From Pontiella sulfatireligans (GTDB lineage: Bacteria > Verrucomicrobiota > Kiritimatiellia > Kiritimatiellales > Pontiellaceae), in NCBI RefSeq assembly GCF_900890705.1, contig NZ_CAAHFH010000001.1, forward strand, positions 2,666,001 through 2,730,000: a DNA stretch of 64,000 nucleotides, given 5' to 3'. Within the stretch, counting starts at the first letter, position 1; every line of letters begins with the position of its first letter. Of this stretch, positions 44,266-53,740 are shown piece after piece. Under the pieces are notes generated by a model. That model ran no database searches. It was not told where the DNA came from and saw nothing but the letters and a program-made list of their open reading frames with translations. A program made the translations under genes and the position numbers.

Positions 44266-44511
44266 GTTTCATGCCTGCTTTACTTAACAGTTGAGGGTGT
44301 GGTGGGCGCTTGACTCTCCCTCAAAGACGGGGACAAAGATCGCAGATCTTTGCTCGACCCCTGACTGCTATGACAGCAGTTGGATAAACAAAGAAGATCG
44401 CCATGCCCGAAAGAAAGAGAGAACGCATCGGTCCGGGGTTCACCCGAAGCGGAGCGAAGGGAGACTGCGCGAAGCCGCAGCCCGGAGGGTGCGAAGCATC
44501 AACTTCATTCC

Positions 44512-44754
44512 GTGACCGGAAGCAACCCGCAGATCATCGAGGCCAAATACGTTGGCCCGGTGTGCTGCCCAGTATGCAACGGAACCGATTTACGGACGAA
44601 GGACCGCATTCAAAGGCACCGGCGCAGCACCGAGCGCTTCCGCCTCCCGGTGCATCTCGATCACCGCAACGGCATCTCGCAGGAGCAGCCGCGTCGCAAC
44701 TGCCGGATTGGAACGGCCACGGTTGAGTGCTGGTTCCACGACCACCTCGACCCA
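44512..44754 (+). pseudogene. ISL3-like transposase remnant
   Basis: The plus frame reads SNPQIIEAKYVGPVCCPVCNG (the zinc-ribbon start of ISL3 transposases), then loses part of the domain and continues FRLPVHLDHRNGIS, IGTATVECWFHDHLD, which resembles the helix-turn-helix segment (GSATVERWFH). The catalytic domain is not visible downstream. The surrounding 44270-45120 region holds no other gene; it has CGGAGCGAAGGGAGACT-type repetitive sequence. Confidence 0.5.
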
Positions 44755-45122
44755 CTGGATCGGCCCTTGGCGCAAATGGCTTTCAAGATAGAACTCGTTG
44801 ACCATGCCGAGCACGATCTGCACGAGCACCTTACGGGTGCGCAATCCGCCGAGCTGGGGGCATTCATCGGCGGAAAACGCTTCGAGCGCTCCAACGCGAG
44901 GGTCTTTATGCTTCATCGAGTTGTAGGTGGCCTGAAGATGGATCTGCTGCTTTTCAAACCGGCGGTCTCCGCTTCGCTCCGGCTCGTCGTCGCCAACAAG
45001 GACAAGTTTTCCCGGCGCGTCCTTTCAACGAAAGCCCGCCGAAGCTGTCACATAGAAAGAGTTTGCGGGGGAGCGTACTGAACGGTACGTTCCTTCAAGT
45101 TTTTTTATTATGGAGAACCTCT

Positions 45123-48100
45123 ATGAAGCGATTGATCTGTTCCGCCCTGTTTGTCCTCGCCCTGTTCCTCTTTAGTCAGCCTCTTTCCGCCAAGGAATTC
45201 CTGAGCCTGGAAAAACTAATTGAGCAGGCCGCAGCCGCAACAGTTCAAAAATATCCAAATGCAGACGATGTGCTGATTGACGACTTTATCCAGGTGGAAT
45301 ACCAGGCCGACGGCACGGAAGAGGCGTGGGACGACACCGCCCTCAAAATCCTGACCGAAAAGGGCAAGCGCAACAGCCGCGCCCTCACCCTGCAATTCAA
45401 CACCTCCTACGGCACCAACTACTTCACGAAGGTTCAGGTGATCAAGCCGGACGGAACGGTGCACGAAGTCGATATCGAAGCGCAAAGCAAGGTGATGGTC
45501 GATCCTAGCCAAATGAGCGCCAACATCTACAACCCCAACTCGAAGGTGCTGCAGCTTTCCGTGCCGGGGCTGGAAGAGGGCGACACGCTGCGCTACATCG
45601 CCCGCAAGGTGCGTACAAAAACCGTGGTGCCCGACGTCTGGAGCGACTACCAAACCTTCGAGCACAGTAGCCCGATCGAACGCATGACCTACCAGGTCAT
45701 CGCCCCGAAAGAGCGCCCGCTGGTCAAGATTGCGCACAAGGCCGAGGTGCCCGGCACGATCCAATTTAACGAAACCAAGAGCGAACAGAGCGACAAGATC
45801 GTCTACACGTGGACGGTGCGCGACGTGCCTCGCATGTTCGACGAACCCAACATGCCGACGCGCTACACCGTGGTCCAGCGCCTGCTGGTGAGCACAATGA
45901 ACGAATGGGAAGACCTCTCCAAGTGGTATTGGGACCTCTGCCTGCCGCGCCTCGAAGCCACCACGCCCGAAATGGAGGCCATGGCCAAGGAACTGACGGC
46001 CGGCAGCACCAACACGATGGAGAAGATCAAGGCCATCTTTAACTTTGTCTCGCAGGACATCCGCTACATGGGCATCACTACCGAAGAGGAGGCGCCCGGC
46101 TACGAACCGCACGATGTAAGCCTCACCTTCGAAAACCGCTACGGCGTCTGCCGCGACAAGGCCGCCCTGCTCGCCGCCATGCTGCGCATCGTTGACGTCG
46201 AGGCCTTTCCGGTCATCATCATGGCCGGCCCAAAGAAGGACGAAGAAGTGCCGCAGGCCTTCTTCAACCATGCCGTCACGGCCGCGCTTGGCGACGACGG
46301 CGAATATATCCTAATGGATTCGACCGACGAAAACACCAAGGACATTTTCCCCTCCTATCTGCAAAACATGAGCTACATCGTCGCCCGCCCCGAAGGCGAG
46401 ACGCTGCTCACCTCGCCCATCATTCCGGCGGACGACAACCTGCTCCAGATCACCTCCACCGGCCGGCTCGACCCTGCCGGCAACCTCGAGGCCGAAAGCA
46501 CGCTCGTTTTCGAAGGCATCAACGACACCGTCTACCGCGGCTACTTTTCCAAGATCAAGCCTGAGGAGCGCCGGCGCTTCTTTGAGGGCCACCTCAAAAA
46601 ATCGATGCCGACCGCCGAACTCCAAGGCTTTGAAATCCGGCCGGCCGCGCTGCGCGACACCACCGAACCGCTGACCGTTACGCTGCGCTATTCAGCCGAC
46701 AACCTGCTCATTGAAGGCGAAGAAAACAAGATGCTCGCTCTTCCACGGCTAGGAAGCTCGCTGGGCTACGCCAACTTTCTGCTCGGCCAGACCGGCCTCG
46801 AAAAGCGCAAATATCCGCTTTACACCCGTATGACCGCCGGCATCCGTGAAACCCTCACGCTCGACCTGCCCGACGGCCTCGGAACGCTCAATATTCCGGA
46901 CTACGAATCCATTGCGTCCGACGAGCTTTCCTGGAATGTGCAGGTGGCGCAGGACGGCAGCCAGCTGACCGCCACCAACAGCTTCCTGATGAATGCGGTC
47001 GAGTTCAGCCCGAAGGCCTATCTGGCGCTGAAGCACAGCCTGAAAGACATTGAATACAACCTGCGCAAAAAGCTCATCCTCAATGCGCCGGAAGCAGGAA
47101 CCGCCACCGACTCCGACGTGCGCATCCTGAGCAGCGAAAACCACATCGTGCTGGAGAGCCCTTCCCGCTGGACGCAGACCATCCGCACCAAAACCGAAAT
47201 CCTCAGCTACGCCGGAAAAAAGCAGAGCTCCGAAATCAAACTTTCCTACAACCCCGCGTGGCAACAGATCGAACTGACCCAAGCCAAAGTCACCCACCCC
47301 GACGGAACGGTCAAAGAAATCAGCGCCGATGAGATGAACGTCATGGATGCAAGCTGGGTGGCCTCCGCCCCGCGCTACCCCGCCGAAAACATCCTTGTCG
47401 CCAACCTGCCCGGCGTGGAGATCGGCAGCATCCTGGAAATTGAATATGTCTCGACCGTCGACGGCAAACCGTTCTTCTCGGCCACACAAACCTTCAACAG
47501 CCACGAACCGATCGACTCCAGCACCGTGACGCTCACCGTCCCCGAGTCGCTGGAGCTGGCGATTCGCAACACCGGCATTGACCAAAGCCAAACGGCCAGC
47601 GACGGCACCGTGTCCTATGTCTGGAGCGCCGAGAACCAGCCCGCCGTGAAAAAGGAAGAGTCGCTGCCACCGTGGTGGACGTTCAACCCCGCCTTGTTCA
47701 TCTCCACCAGCGACTGGGAAACCTACGGAAGCGAAGTGCGCGACCGTTTGCTGGACGCCGCCAAGAACCAGCCCCGAGCCATTGAGCTGGCCAAGCAGCT
47801 GACGGCCGGCCTCGACTCCGACCACGAAAAGGTGATCGCCCTGCGCAACTGGACAGCTAAAAACCTGCGCCCCGCCGGCCCCGGCCTAACCAGCCTGCCG
47901 CTCTCTGCCATTACACCCGCCGACCAAACCCTGACCGACCGCTACGGCAACAATACCGATCGCATGGTGGTGCTCTACGCCCTGCTCAACGCCGCCAAGT
48001 TCAAGCCCGGCTTCGTGCTCTCCGGCGCCGCATCGCTCATCCCCGAAGCGGCCGAACCGCTGCTGGCCGTTCCATCGCGCACCGCCCTCAATGCGGTGCT

Positions 48101-48887
48101 CGTAAAGGTCGAGGTCGATGGCCAAACGGTCTTCCTCAACGGCTCGTCGCAATACGCCGAACTCGGCGCCACCAGCTACGACCACCGCCCGATGCTCGAC
48201 CTCGACAGCGGCAAAACCGGCACCGTCCGCGCCGCGCCCGGCAAAAACGACCGCAGCCGCATGGTCTACGAAATCAGCATCGCCGCCGACGGCGCCACCG
48301 GCCTGACCCAAAGCTTCACCATGCAAGGCACGGCCTTCGAAGGCTTCCACAAACAGTATGCGGAAATCACCCCCGAAAAACGGAGGCGCCACTACCTCGA
48401 AATGGTTTCGGCCGTTTCGCAGTCGGCCAAGGCCGTATCGGAGCTGACGACGGACTATGAAGCCTACCCCGGCAAGCTTGAGTTTTCCGTAGCGGCAAAC
48501 CGCTATGCCGTCGCCGACGGCGACTATCTCTATTTCACCGTGCCCGGCGGGCTCGGCGGGTTGCTGCGCTACCGCTCCAACGAGCGCGACCTGCCATTGG
48601 CGTGGAACGGCTACATCGACAACATGGTGGAATACTACATTGTCCTGCCCGACGGCTACGAACCGGCCATCCTTCCGAAGACCCTTTCCTGGCAAGCGCC
48701 CGCCGGTGCAGGCCTGATTGAAATGGCGGTTCAATACAGCCCGCGCGCCAACGCCATCCGCATGGTGCAGATTGCCGACCTGCGCCCCGCACTCATTCCC
48801 GCAGACGATTTCCCGAACATCATCGAAGCCTCCCGCAAACTCGCCCACCCCGACATGCGCACCATCCTGCTAAAAAAGAAAAAATAG
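45123..48887 (+). CDS. Exported tandem DUF3857/transglutaminase-like protein
   Basis: 1254 residues; start at 45123 after GGAGAACCTCT, with signal peptide (LICSALFVLALFLFSQPLSA). The protein is two copies of one plan: DUF3857 beta-sandwich, transglutaminase-like domain, C-terminal beta region. Copy 1 (about 25-640) has the triad: Cys343 in YGVCRDKAALLAAMLR, His383 in FFNHAV, Asp399 in LMDSTDE. In copy 2 (about 660-1250) the aligned residues are Asn (YGNNTDRM, ALNAVLV, VFLNGSS), so it cannot be catalytic. Copy 1 may cleave or cross-link peptides in the periplasm; copy 2 may bind substrate. It is followed by the SOUL gene 54 bp away. Confidence 0.88.
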   Translation: MKRLICSALFVLALFLFSQPLSAKEFLSLEKLIEQAAAATVQKYPNADDVLIDDFIQVEYQADGTEEAWDDTALKILTEKGKRNSRALTLQFNTSYGTNYFTKVQVIKPDGTVHEVDIEAQSKVMVDPSQMSANIYNPNSKVLQLSVPGLEEGDTLRYIARKVRTKTVVPDVWSDYQTFEHSSPIERMTYQVIAPKERPLVKIAHKAEVPGTIQFNETKSEQSDKIVYTWTVRDVPRMFDEPNMPTRYTVVQRLLVSTMNEWEDLSKWYWDLCLPRLEATTPEMEAMAKELTAGSTNTMEKIKAIFNFVSQDIRYMGITTEEEAPGYEPHDVSLTFENRYGVCRDKAALLAAMLRIVDVEAFPVIIMAGPKKDEEVPQAFFNHAVTAALGDDGEYILMDSTDENTKDIFPSYLQNMSYIVARPEGETLLTSPIIPADDNLLQITSTGRLDPAGNLEAESTLVFEGINDTVYRGYFSKIKPEERRRFFEGHLKKSMPTAELQGFEIRPAALRDTTEPLTVTLRYSADNLLIEGEENKMLALPRLGSSLGYANFLLGQTGLEKRKYPLYTRMTAGIRETLTLDLPDGLGTLNIPDYESIASDELSWNVQVAQDGSQLTATNSFLMNAVEFSPKAYLALKHSLKDIEYNLRKKLILNAPEAGTATDSDVRILSSENHIVLESPSRWTQTIRTKTEILSYAGKKQSSEIKLSYNPAWQQIELTQAKVTHPDGTVKEISADEMNVMDASWVASAPRYPAENILVANLPGVEIGSILEIEYVSTVDGKPFFSATQTFNSHEPIDSSTVTLTVPESLELAIRNTGIDQSQTASDGTVSYVWSAENQPAVKKEESLPPWWTFNPALFISTSDWETYGSEVRDRLLDAAKNQPRAIELAKQLTAGLDSDHEKVIALRNWTAKNLRPAGPGLTSLPLSAITPADQTLTDRYGNNTDRMVVLYALLNAAKFKPGFVLSGAASLIPEAAEPLLAVPSRTALNAVLVKVEVDGQTVFLNGSSQYAELGATSYDHRPMLDLDSGKTGTVRAAPGKNDRSRMVYEISIAADGATGLTQSFTMQGTAFEGFHKQYAEITPEKRRRHYLEMVSAVSQSAKAVSELTTDYEAYPGKLEFSVAANRYAVADGDYLYFTVPGGLGGLLRYRSNERDLPLAWNGYIDNMVEYYIVLPDGYEPAILPKTLSWQAPAGAGLIEMAVQYSPRANAIRMVQIADLRPALIPADDFPNIIEASRKLAHPDMRTILLKKKK

Positions 48888-48941
48888 GCTGTAATGTATA
48901 AGCTTCATTTACGAACTCCCCGCATCTAAGGAGAATTCATT

Positions 48942-49484
48942 ATGAAAACAGCATGGGTATTATGCACTGCAGCATTTGCGATTCCGGCAATTGGTCTTGC
49001 TTATGAAAAGGCTTTTACGGCTACCGCCCCGGGAACAACGGAGATTAAAAGCATTCCGGAAAGAACCTTGATCGTTGCGGAGCGAGGAGAAAACTATTTC
49101 GAGGGAAACAACGCCCTATTTGGGAAACTATTCCGCTACATCAAGGATAACGACGTATCCATGACGGTCCCGGTGAAGGCTGATATTAATCCGGGAAAAA
49201 TGTATTTTTACGTCGGAACAAAGGATCTCGCTAAAAATCTGAAGAAAACCGGTTCCGTCGAAGTGATAACCGAACCCAGGCGTACCGTGTTGAGCGCGGG
49301 TGTTCGGGGAGGTTATTCAGAAAATAATTTTGAGGAAGCCCGCGAAAAACTGTTTGATTGTCTCGCCGTGTCGAAAGAGTGGAAAAAGAGTGGCGATGCA
49401 TATGCAATCTTCTGGAATGGCCCCTACGTTCCGGACTTCATGAAAACGTTTGAGGTTCATGTACCGGTTAAGCGGATTGAATAG
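48942..49484 (+). CDS. SOUL family haem-binding-type protein, exported
   Basis: 180 residues. Signal peptide (VLCTAAFAIPAIGLA). The SOUL fold is indicated by YEKAFTATAPGTTEIKSIPERTLIVAE, FGKLFRYIKDNDVSMTVPVKAD and the C-terminal AIFWNGPYVPDFMKTFEVHVPV. SOUL proteins bind haem or other tetrapyrroles weakly; which ligand is bound here is unknown. TAAGGAGAATTC precedes the ATG, and CGCATCTA lies just before it (48921-48928), the same octamer as the sigma-type promoters near 6.3 kb but without TGCGCA. Confidence 0.9.
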   Translation: MKTAWVLCTAAFAIPAIGLAYEKAFTATAPGTTEIKSIPERTLIVAERGENYFEGNNALFGKLFRYIKDNDVSMTVPVKADINPGKMYFYVGTKDLAKNLKKTGSVEVITEPRRTVLSAGVRGGYSENNFEEAREKLFDCLAVSKEWKKSGDAYAIFWNGPYVPDFMKTFEVHVPVKRIE

Positions 49485-49499
49485 GAAAGAATAAAACCA

Positions 49500-50177
49500 A
49501 TGAGACTACACTGGCTGCAGCACGTCCCGTTCGAGGGGCTGGGTTATATTGAAGAATGGGCGCTGGTCCGAGGCGTTGAAATTTCTTGCAGCCAGCTGTT
49601 CGCCGGCGAAAAGATTCCAGCCCTTAAAAGCTTTGACGCGCTGGTGGTGATGGGCGGGCCGATGGGCATCTATGACCACGAGGAGCATCCCTGGCTGGTT
49701 GAAGAAAAAGAATCCATCAAGCAGGCCATCGACGCGGGAAAGGCCGTGCTCGGCATATGCCTTGGCGCACAGCTGATGGCCGATGCACTCGGCGCAAAGG
49801 TGTATCCCGGCCCGCAGAAGGAAATCGGCTGGTTCCCGATCCAGCGCGTGGCGGGCGCCCCCGAACTGCTCCCCGAAGCACTGACTGTTTTCCACTGGCA
49901 CGGCGACACGTTCGATCTTCCCGAAGGCGCAGTCCGACTTGCTTCGAGCAAAGCCTGCCTGAACCAAGGCTTTGTCTATAAAGGCCGCGCCGTCGGCCTG
50001 CAGTTCCACATGGAAACCACGCCGAAGAACATGGCCGCGCTCATTGAAAACTGCGGACACGAGCTGGCCGATGCCCCGTTTATTCAAACGGCGGAACAGA
50101 TGAACGCTGGACTGCCCTCCATTGGAACAATCAACTCGGCCATGGCGCAGCTGCTGGATACTTTGATGCGGGCATAA
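49500..50177 (+). CDS. Class I glutamine amidotransferase-like protein
   Basis: 225 residues. Triad: Cys in AVLGICLGAQLMADALGA (about 87), His in LQFHMETT (about 171) and Glu two residues later. MGGPMGIYDHEEHPWL and WHGDTFDLPEGA are typical of the stand-alone GMP-synthase-like amidotransferases, for which the acceptor is unknown. It starts 15 bp after the SOUL stop, so the two share a transcript. Confidence 0.9.
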   Translation: MRLHWLQHVPFEGLGYIEEWALVRGVEISCSQLFAGEKIPALKSFDALVVMGGPMGIYDHEEHPWLVEEKESIKQAIDAGKAVLGICLGAQLMADALGAKVYPGPQKEIGWFPIQRVAGAPELLPEALTVFHWHGDTFDLPEGAVRLASSKACLNQGFVYKGRAVGLQFHMETTPKNMAALIENCGHELADAPFIQTAEQMNAGLPSIGTINSAMAQLLDTLMRA

Positions 50178-50179
50178 AA

Positions 50180-50206
50180 AAACCGGAGGCACGACGCCCC
50201 CGGCTC
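50180..50206 (-). terminator. Terminator of the small mscS gene
   Basis: On the minus strand CCGGGGGC-GTCGT-GCCTCCGG is followed by TTTTTTT, 24 bp after the stop. Confidence 0.85.
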
Positions 50207-50227
50207 TCTGCAACAACAGCCTTCCGG

Positions 50228-51085
50228 CTAGTCGTTCTTGTGCTCGTAGAGATGAACATCGCTCTGCGGGAACGGAATGGAAATGCCTTCCGCGTCGAAG
50301 CGCTTCTTGATGGTTTCGGTGGTGTCGAAGTAGACGCCCCAGTAGTCCGCTGATTTAGTCCACGGACGAACCACGAAGTTGACGCTGCTGTCGGCCAGCT
50401 CGACGACGGCGATGGTAGGCGCCGGATCCTTGAGGATGCGTTCGTCGGCGGCAATGATGCTTTCGAGCACGGCCTTGGCCTTGTCGATGTCGTCGCCATA
50501 GCCAATGCCGGCAATCAGATCCACACGACGCGTGCCGAAGGTGTTGATGTTGGTGATGGTGCCGCCGGTAACGGCAGCGTTCGGAACAATCATTTTCTTG
50601 TTGTCCGGCGTTTTCATGATGGTGGTGAAGATGCCGATTTCAAGAACGGATCCCATCGAACCGGCCGCATCGATCACATCGCCCACTTTGAAGGGCTTGA
50701 AGATGATCATCAGCACGCCCGCCGCAAAGTTGGCCAGCGAGCCTTGGAGCGCCAAACCAATCGCCAAGCCGGCTGCACCGAGGATGGCAATGAACGAGGT
50801 GGTCTTGATGTTGAGCTTTTCCAGCGCCGCCACGATCACGAAGATCTGCATTGCCATATAGAGCAAGCTCGCCACGAAGGAAATCAACGTCGGATCGACG
50901 CTGCGCTTTTCCATCAGTTTGATGACGCCCTTCTTGATCATCTTGGCCACCCACATTCCGATGAACAATACGATCAGCGCGCCGAGAATCTTCGCGCCGT
51001 ATTCCATACCCATCACTTGGACCTTTTCCATGAGCGGGGTTGTTTCTTCAACGGCAACGGCCGCCACAACTGCATTCGTATCCAT
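50228..51085 (-). CDS. Small mechanosensitive channel MscS
   Basis: 285 residues, the typical MscS size. Three membrane helices (about 31-50, 68-90, 95-125); the pore helix shows GAAGLAIGLALQGSLANFAAGVLMI with alternating Gly/Ala. The beta domain has FKVGDVIDAAGSMGSV and MIVPNAAVTGGTITN. C-terminal part ends FPQSDVHLYEHKND. It releases solutes on hypo-osmotic shock in the inner membrane. Ribosome binding site AAAGGAGATGAAAA. Convergent with the amidotransferase gene. Confidence 0.95.
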   Translation of the reverse strand: MDTNAVVAAVAVEETTPLMEKVQVMGMEYGAKILGALIVLFIGMWVAKMIKKGVIKLMEKRSVDPTLISFVASLLYMAMQIFVIVAALEKLNIKTTSFIAILGAAGLAIGLALQGSLANFAAGVLMIIFKPFKVGDVIDAAGSMGSVLEIGIFTTIMKTPDNKKMIVPNAAVTGGTITNINTFGTRRVDLIAGIGYGDDIDKAKAVLESIIAADERILKDPAPTIAVVELADSSVNFVVRPWTKSADYWGVYFDTTETIKKRFDAEGISIPFPQSDVHLYEHKND

Positions 51086-51260
51086 TTTTCATCTCCTTTG
51101 TTAATAATAAACCACTGTCAAAGTACGTTTGATTATAAAAGCCGAAACAGATGAGACAAGCAGATAAGGCTTCTAAAAACTGAGTCCGTCCGGGGCAGGG
51201 ATATTTCTTTTCCGGCCCTTTAAAACGTGTAGAGTTTCCAACCTAAATCAAGGAGCGGAC

Positions 51261-52139
51261 ATGCCAACCAAACGAACCTTCATCAAGTCCTTTTTTCTCG
51301 TACTATCCATCCTTCTGCTGTCGTCCATGGCGCAGGCCAAGAGCTGCCTTTGGAAAGTCTCGACCAAGGGAGGCACCCTGTATCTGCAAGGCTCCGTCCA
51401 CGTCCTGAGGCCGGAGAACTATCCGCTCGCTCCCGCCATCGAAGCGGCGTATGCCGCCAGCAAAACGCTGGTGCTGGAAGTCGATATGACCGAAATGACG
51501 TCGCCGAAAACGCAGCAGATGATCCTAGCCAAGGCCATGCTCCCCGAAGGACAGAGCCTGGAGCAAGCACTCAGCCCGGAGGTTTATGCCGAAGCCACCG
51601 CAACCTTCACGAAAGCCGGATTGCCGATCGCCGCCATGCAGCGCTTCAAACCTTGGTTCGCCGCCATGACGCTTACACTGGTCCGCATGCAGTCGATGGG
51701 CTTCGACTCCAGCCTTGGACTCGACACGTATTTCCACAACAAGGCCACCGCGGAAGGCAAGCAGGAGATCGGGCTGGAGAGCGTGGAGTTCCAGATTAAC
51801 CTGATCGATTCACTGGCCGAGGGCAACCAGAACGAGTTCATGAAAAAGACGCTCAAGGATCTTGAACTGATGGACGGGCAGCTAGACGAGCTGATGACGG
51901 CTTGGCAAAAAGGAAACATCGAGAAGCTGGGCAAGCTCATCAATGAGAGCTTCGAGGAATGTCCAGGGCTCTACGGCAGCTTTATTGCCGCACGCAACAA
52001 AAACTGGGCGGAAAAGCTGCATGCCATGGCCCAGAGCACCAACACGCACATGGTGGTGGTCGGCGCCGGCCACCTCCCCGGCGATAAGGGCCTGCTGAAA
52101 CTGCTCAAAGAAAAAGGATGCACACTCGTGCAACTGTAG
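51261..52139 (+). CDS. TraB/GumN family protein, exported
   Basis: 292 residues. Signal peptide (FFLVLSILLLSSMAQA). Family signatures: LYLQGSVHVLRPENYPL (first GxxH motif), LVLEVDM, a hydrophobic middle and VVVGAGHLPGDKGL (second GxxH motif) near the C-terminus. In the family these two motifs form a metal-dependent protease-like (Tiki) active site; the biological role is unclear. AAGGAGCGGAC precedes the ATG. Stands alone between divergent genes. Confidence 0.9.
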   Translation: MPTKRTFIKSFFLVLSILLLSSMAQAKSCLWKVSTKGGTLYLQGSVHVLRPENYPLAPAIEAAYAASKTLVLEVDMTEMTSPKTQQMILAKAMLPEGQSLEQALSPEVYAEATATFTKAGLPIAAMQRFKPWFAAMTLTLVRMQSMGFDSSLGLDTYFHNKATAEGKQEIGLESVEFQINLIDSLAEGNQNEFMKKTLKDLELMDGQLDELMTAWQKGNIEKLGKLINESFEECPGLYGSFIAARNKNWAEKLHAMAQSTNTHMVVVGAGHLPGDKGLLKLLKEKGCTLVQL

Positions 52140-52202
52140 GGTGAAACGTGAAAGATTTTCAGCCCAGACGAGCGCTGTCAATCACGTATCAACCGTCACT
52201 CT

Positions 52203-52976
52203 TCACGCTTTAAACTCCGCAACCATGAAGGTGTGGTCGGAGGGCTTTTCCTTTTTCCGCGGTTCGAGGTCGATCTCGCATGAGATGCATTTCGAGGCCA
52301 GCGGCTCCGTGGCAAGCACATAGTCGATGCGCCAGCCCAAGTTGCGCTCGATGGCGTTCTTCGCCCGGTAGTCAAAGAAGGAGTAGAGCTCTTCGCCGGG
52401 ATGGTGCTTGCGCAGCATATCCTCGAAGCCGAACGAGCAGACGTCGAGAAAAGCGTTGTGTGCGTCGATGTGGTAGCAGGGATCGTCCTTCCGTGTTTCC
52501 GGCTTGTTTACATCAATCGGCTCAACGGCGATGTTGATGTCGCCGATCCACGCCAGCGGCATATCAGGAGCATACTCCGCCTCGAAAAGCTTCTTAAGCC
52601 GCGCATACCACTGGAGCTTGTATTTATACATGACATGGTCGATGGCGCGGCCCTGCGGGACATAGGTGTTGACGACGGCAACGCCGTCGACCACCGCGCG
52701 CACCAACCGGGTTTCGTCGGCAGGCCCGCCATCGGAAAAGCCAAACTTGACGTCCTGCGGTTCGCTTTTGCAGATCAACGCAACGCCGTTGTATGACTTT
52801 TCGCCTTTGAAGACAACGTGGTAGCCCGCAGCCTCAATGGCGTCTTTTGGAAAATCGGCGTCCTGCGCCTTGGTTTCCTGAATGCCGAGTACGTCGGGCT
52901 GATGGTCCTCCAGCCATTGAAGCAGAATGGGCAGGCGCGAGCGGATCGAGTTGGCGTTGAACGTAGCAATTTTCAT
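52203..52976 (-). CDS. xthA: Exodeoxyribonuclease III
   Basis: 257 residues, a DNA-repair AP endonuclease / 3'-5' exonuclease. Catalytic motifs in order: NANSIRSRL (Asn), GIQETKAQD (Glu), YVPQGRAIDH, AWIGDINIAVEPIDV (Asp-Asn), RIDYVLAT and PSDHTFMVAEF (Asp-His). All residues of the family active site are present. The small membrane protein gene lies upstream on the same strand. Confidence 0.96.
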   Translation of the reverse strand: MKIATFNANSIRSRLPILLQWLEDHQPDVLGIQETKAQDADFPKDAIEAAGYHVVFKGEKSYNGVALICKSEPQDVKFGFSDGGPADETRLVRAVVDGVAVVNTYVPQGRAIDHVMYKYKLQWYARLKKLFEAEYAPDMPLAWIGDINIAVEPIDVNKPETRKDDPCYHIDAHNAFLDVCSFGFEDMLRKHHPGEELYSFFDYRAKNAIERNLGWRIDYVLATEPLASKCISCEIDLEPRKKEKPSDHTFMVAEFKA

Positions 52977-52997
52977 AATGAAGGAAGCCCAAGCTCT

Positions 52998-53252
52998 CTA
53001 GCGGCGACGGCCGTAGCGGTCGTGCCAGAGGTGTCCGAACCACATGCGGGCGGTGGAAATAATCACTAAAACCCCGGCCACAACAATCGAAACGGCAAAA
53101 ACAAGATCGGCCCGGTTTCGTGCCGGGACATCTCCAGGATCGCTGCGGCCGTCATAAAAAAAGGCCAACCCCAGAAGGAATATAATGACAGCAAGCCACA
53201 GCGTCCCACGCTGGGGCTTCATCTTAAACATGGGGACTTTGCCACTCTGCAT
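52998..53252 (-). CDS. Small two-helix membrane protein
   Basis: 84 residues, no family recognised. Two membrane segments (about 17-33, LWLAVIIFLLGLAFFY; 48-67, LVFAVSIVVAGVLVIIS) and a basic C-terminus (RYGRRR). AAGGATCCCCGAC precedes the ATG. It lies 21 bp upstream of xthA and could be co-transcribed. Confidence 0.6.
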   Translation of the reverse strand: MQSGKVPMFKMKPQRGTLWLAVIIFLLGLAFFYDGRSDPGDVPARNRADLVFAVSIVVAGVLVIISTARMWFGHLWHDRYGRRR

Positions 53253-53340
53253 GTCGGGGATCCTTATAAGTTAAAAAGAGGATGGCTTTTCGCCGGTTTT
53301 GTTGAAAAGAAAAAACAGGCCCAAAATCGAGCAGAAAATA

Positions 53341-53709
53341 CTAGTCGCCCAGCACCTCGTCGACCGCCGCCAGCAGGTCGTCAAGCTCAACGGGCTTGTA
53401 GAGCACCTTGCGGGCGCCGAATTTTTTGGCCATGGGGAGGAAGTCCATCGGCATGGCATGCATGCCGCCTGAAATGGCTATAATTGGTACGGTTTCGCAT
53501 TTTCCACGGACAGCCATCACCACTTCCAGCCCGTCGGTTTCGGGCATCATGATATCGGTAATCACCAGTTCCGGCATTTCGGCCTCAATCAAACGCAGCC
53601 CCTCGCGGCCGTTAGAGGCCACCTCAACCACATGCCCTTTGCCTGCTAAAAAGCGTTTGAATACGTTGCGAATCGTTTCGTCGTCGTCGATAATTAATAT
53701 ACGGGCCAT
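53341..53709 (-). CDS. Single-domain response regulator
   Basis: 122 residues, a CheY-like receiver only. Phosphorylation site in LVITDIMMPETDG (about Asp52), acidic pair in ILIIDDDET (9-11), conserved Lys in VLYKPVELDDL. The start at 53709 is chosen for AGGAAGAACTCCC; the longer frame enters the kinase gene. It lies 31 bp behind the hybrid histidine kinase and is the likely receiver partner; there is no output domain. Confidence 0.92.
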   Translation of the reverse strand: MARILIIDDDETIRNVFKRFLAGKGHVVEVASNGREGLRLIEAEMPELVITDIMMPETDGLEVVMAVRGKCETVPIIAISGGMHAMPMDFLPMAKKFGARKVLYKPVELDDLLAAVDEVLGD

Positions 53710-53740
53710 GGGAGTTCTTCCTGTAATTTGTTGAAATTGA

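Noticed and set aside
44380..45081. A 233-codon plus-strand frame taken as a whole gene
   Set aside because: Only residues 45-125 resemble a transposase; the ends have repetitive or unrelated content and there is no ribosome binding site.
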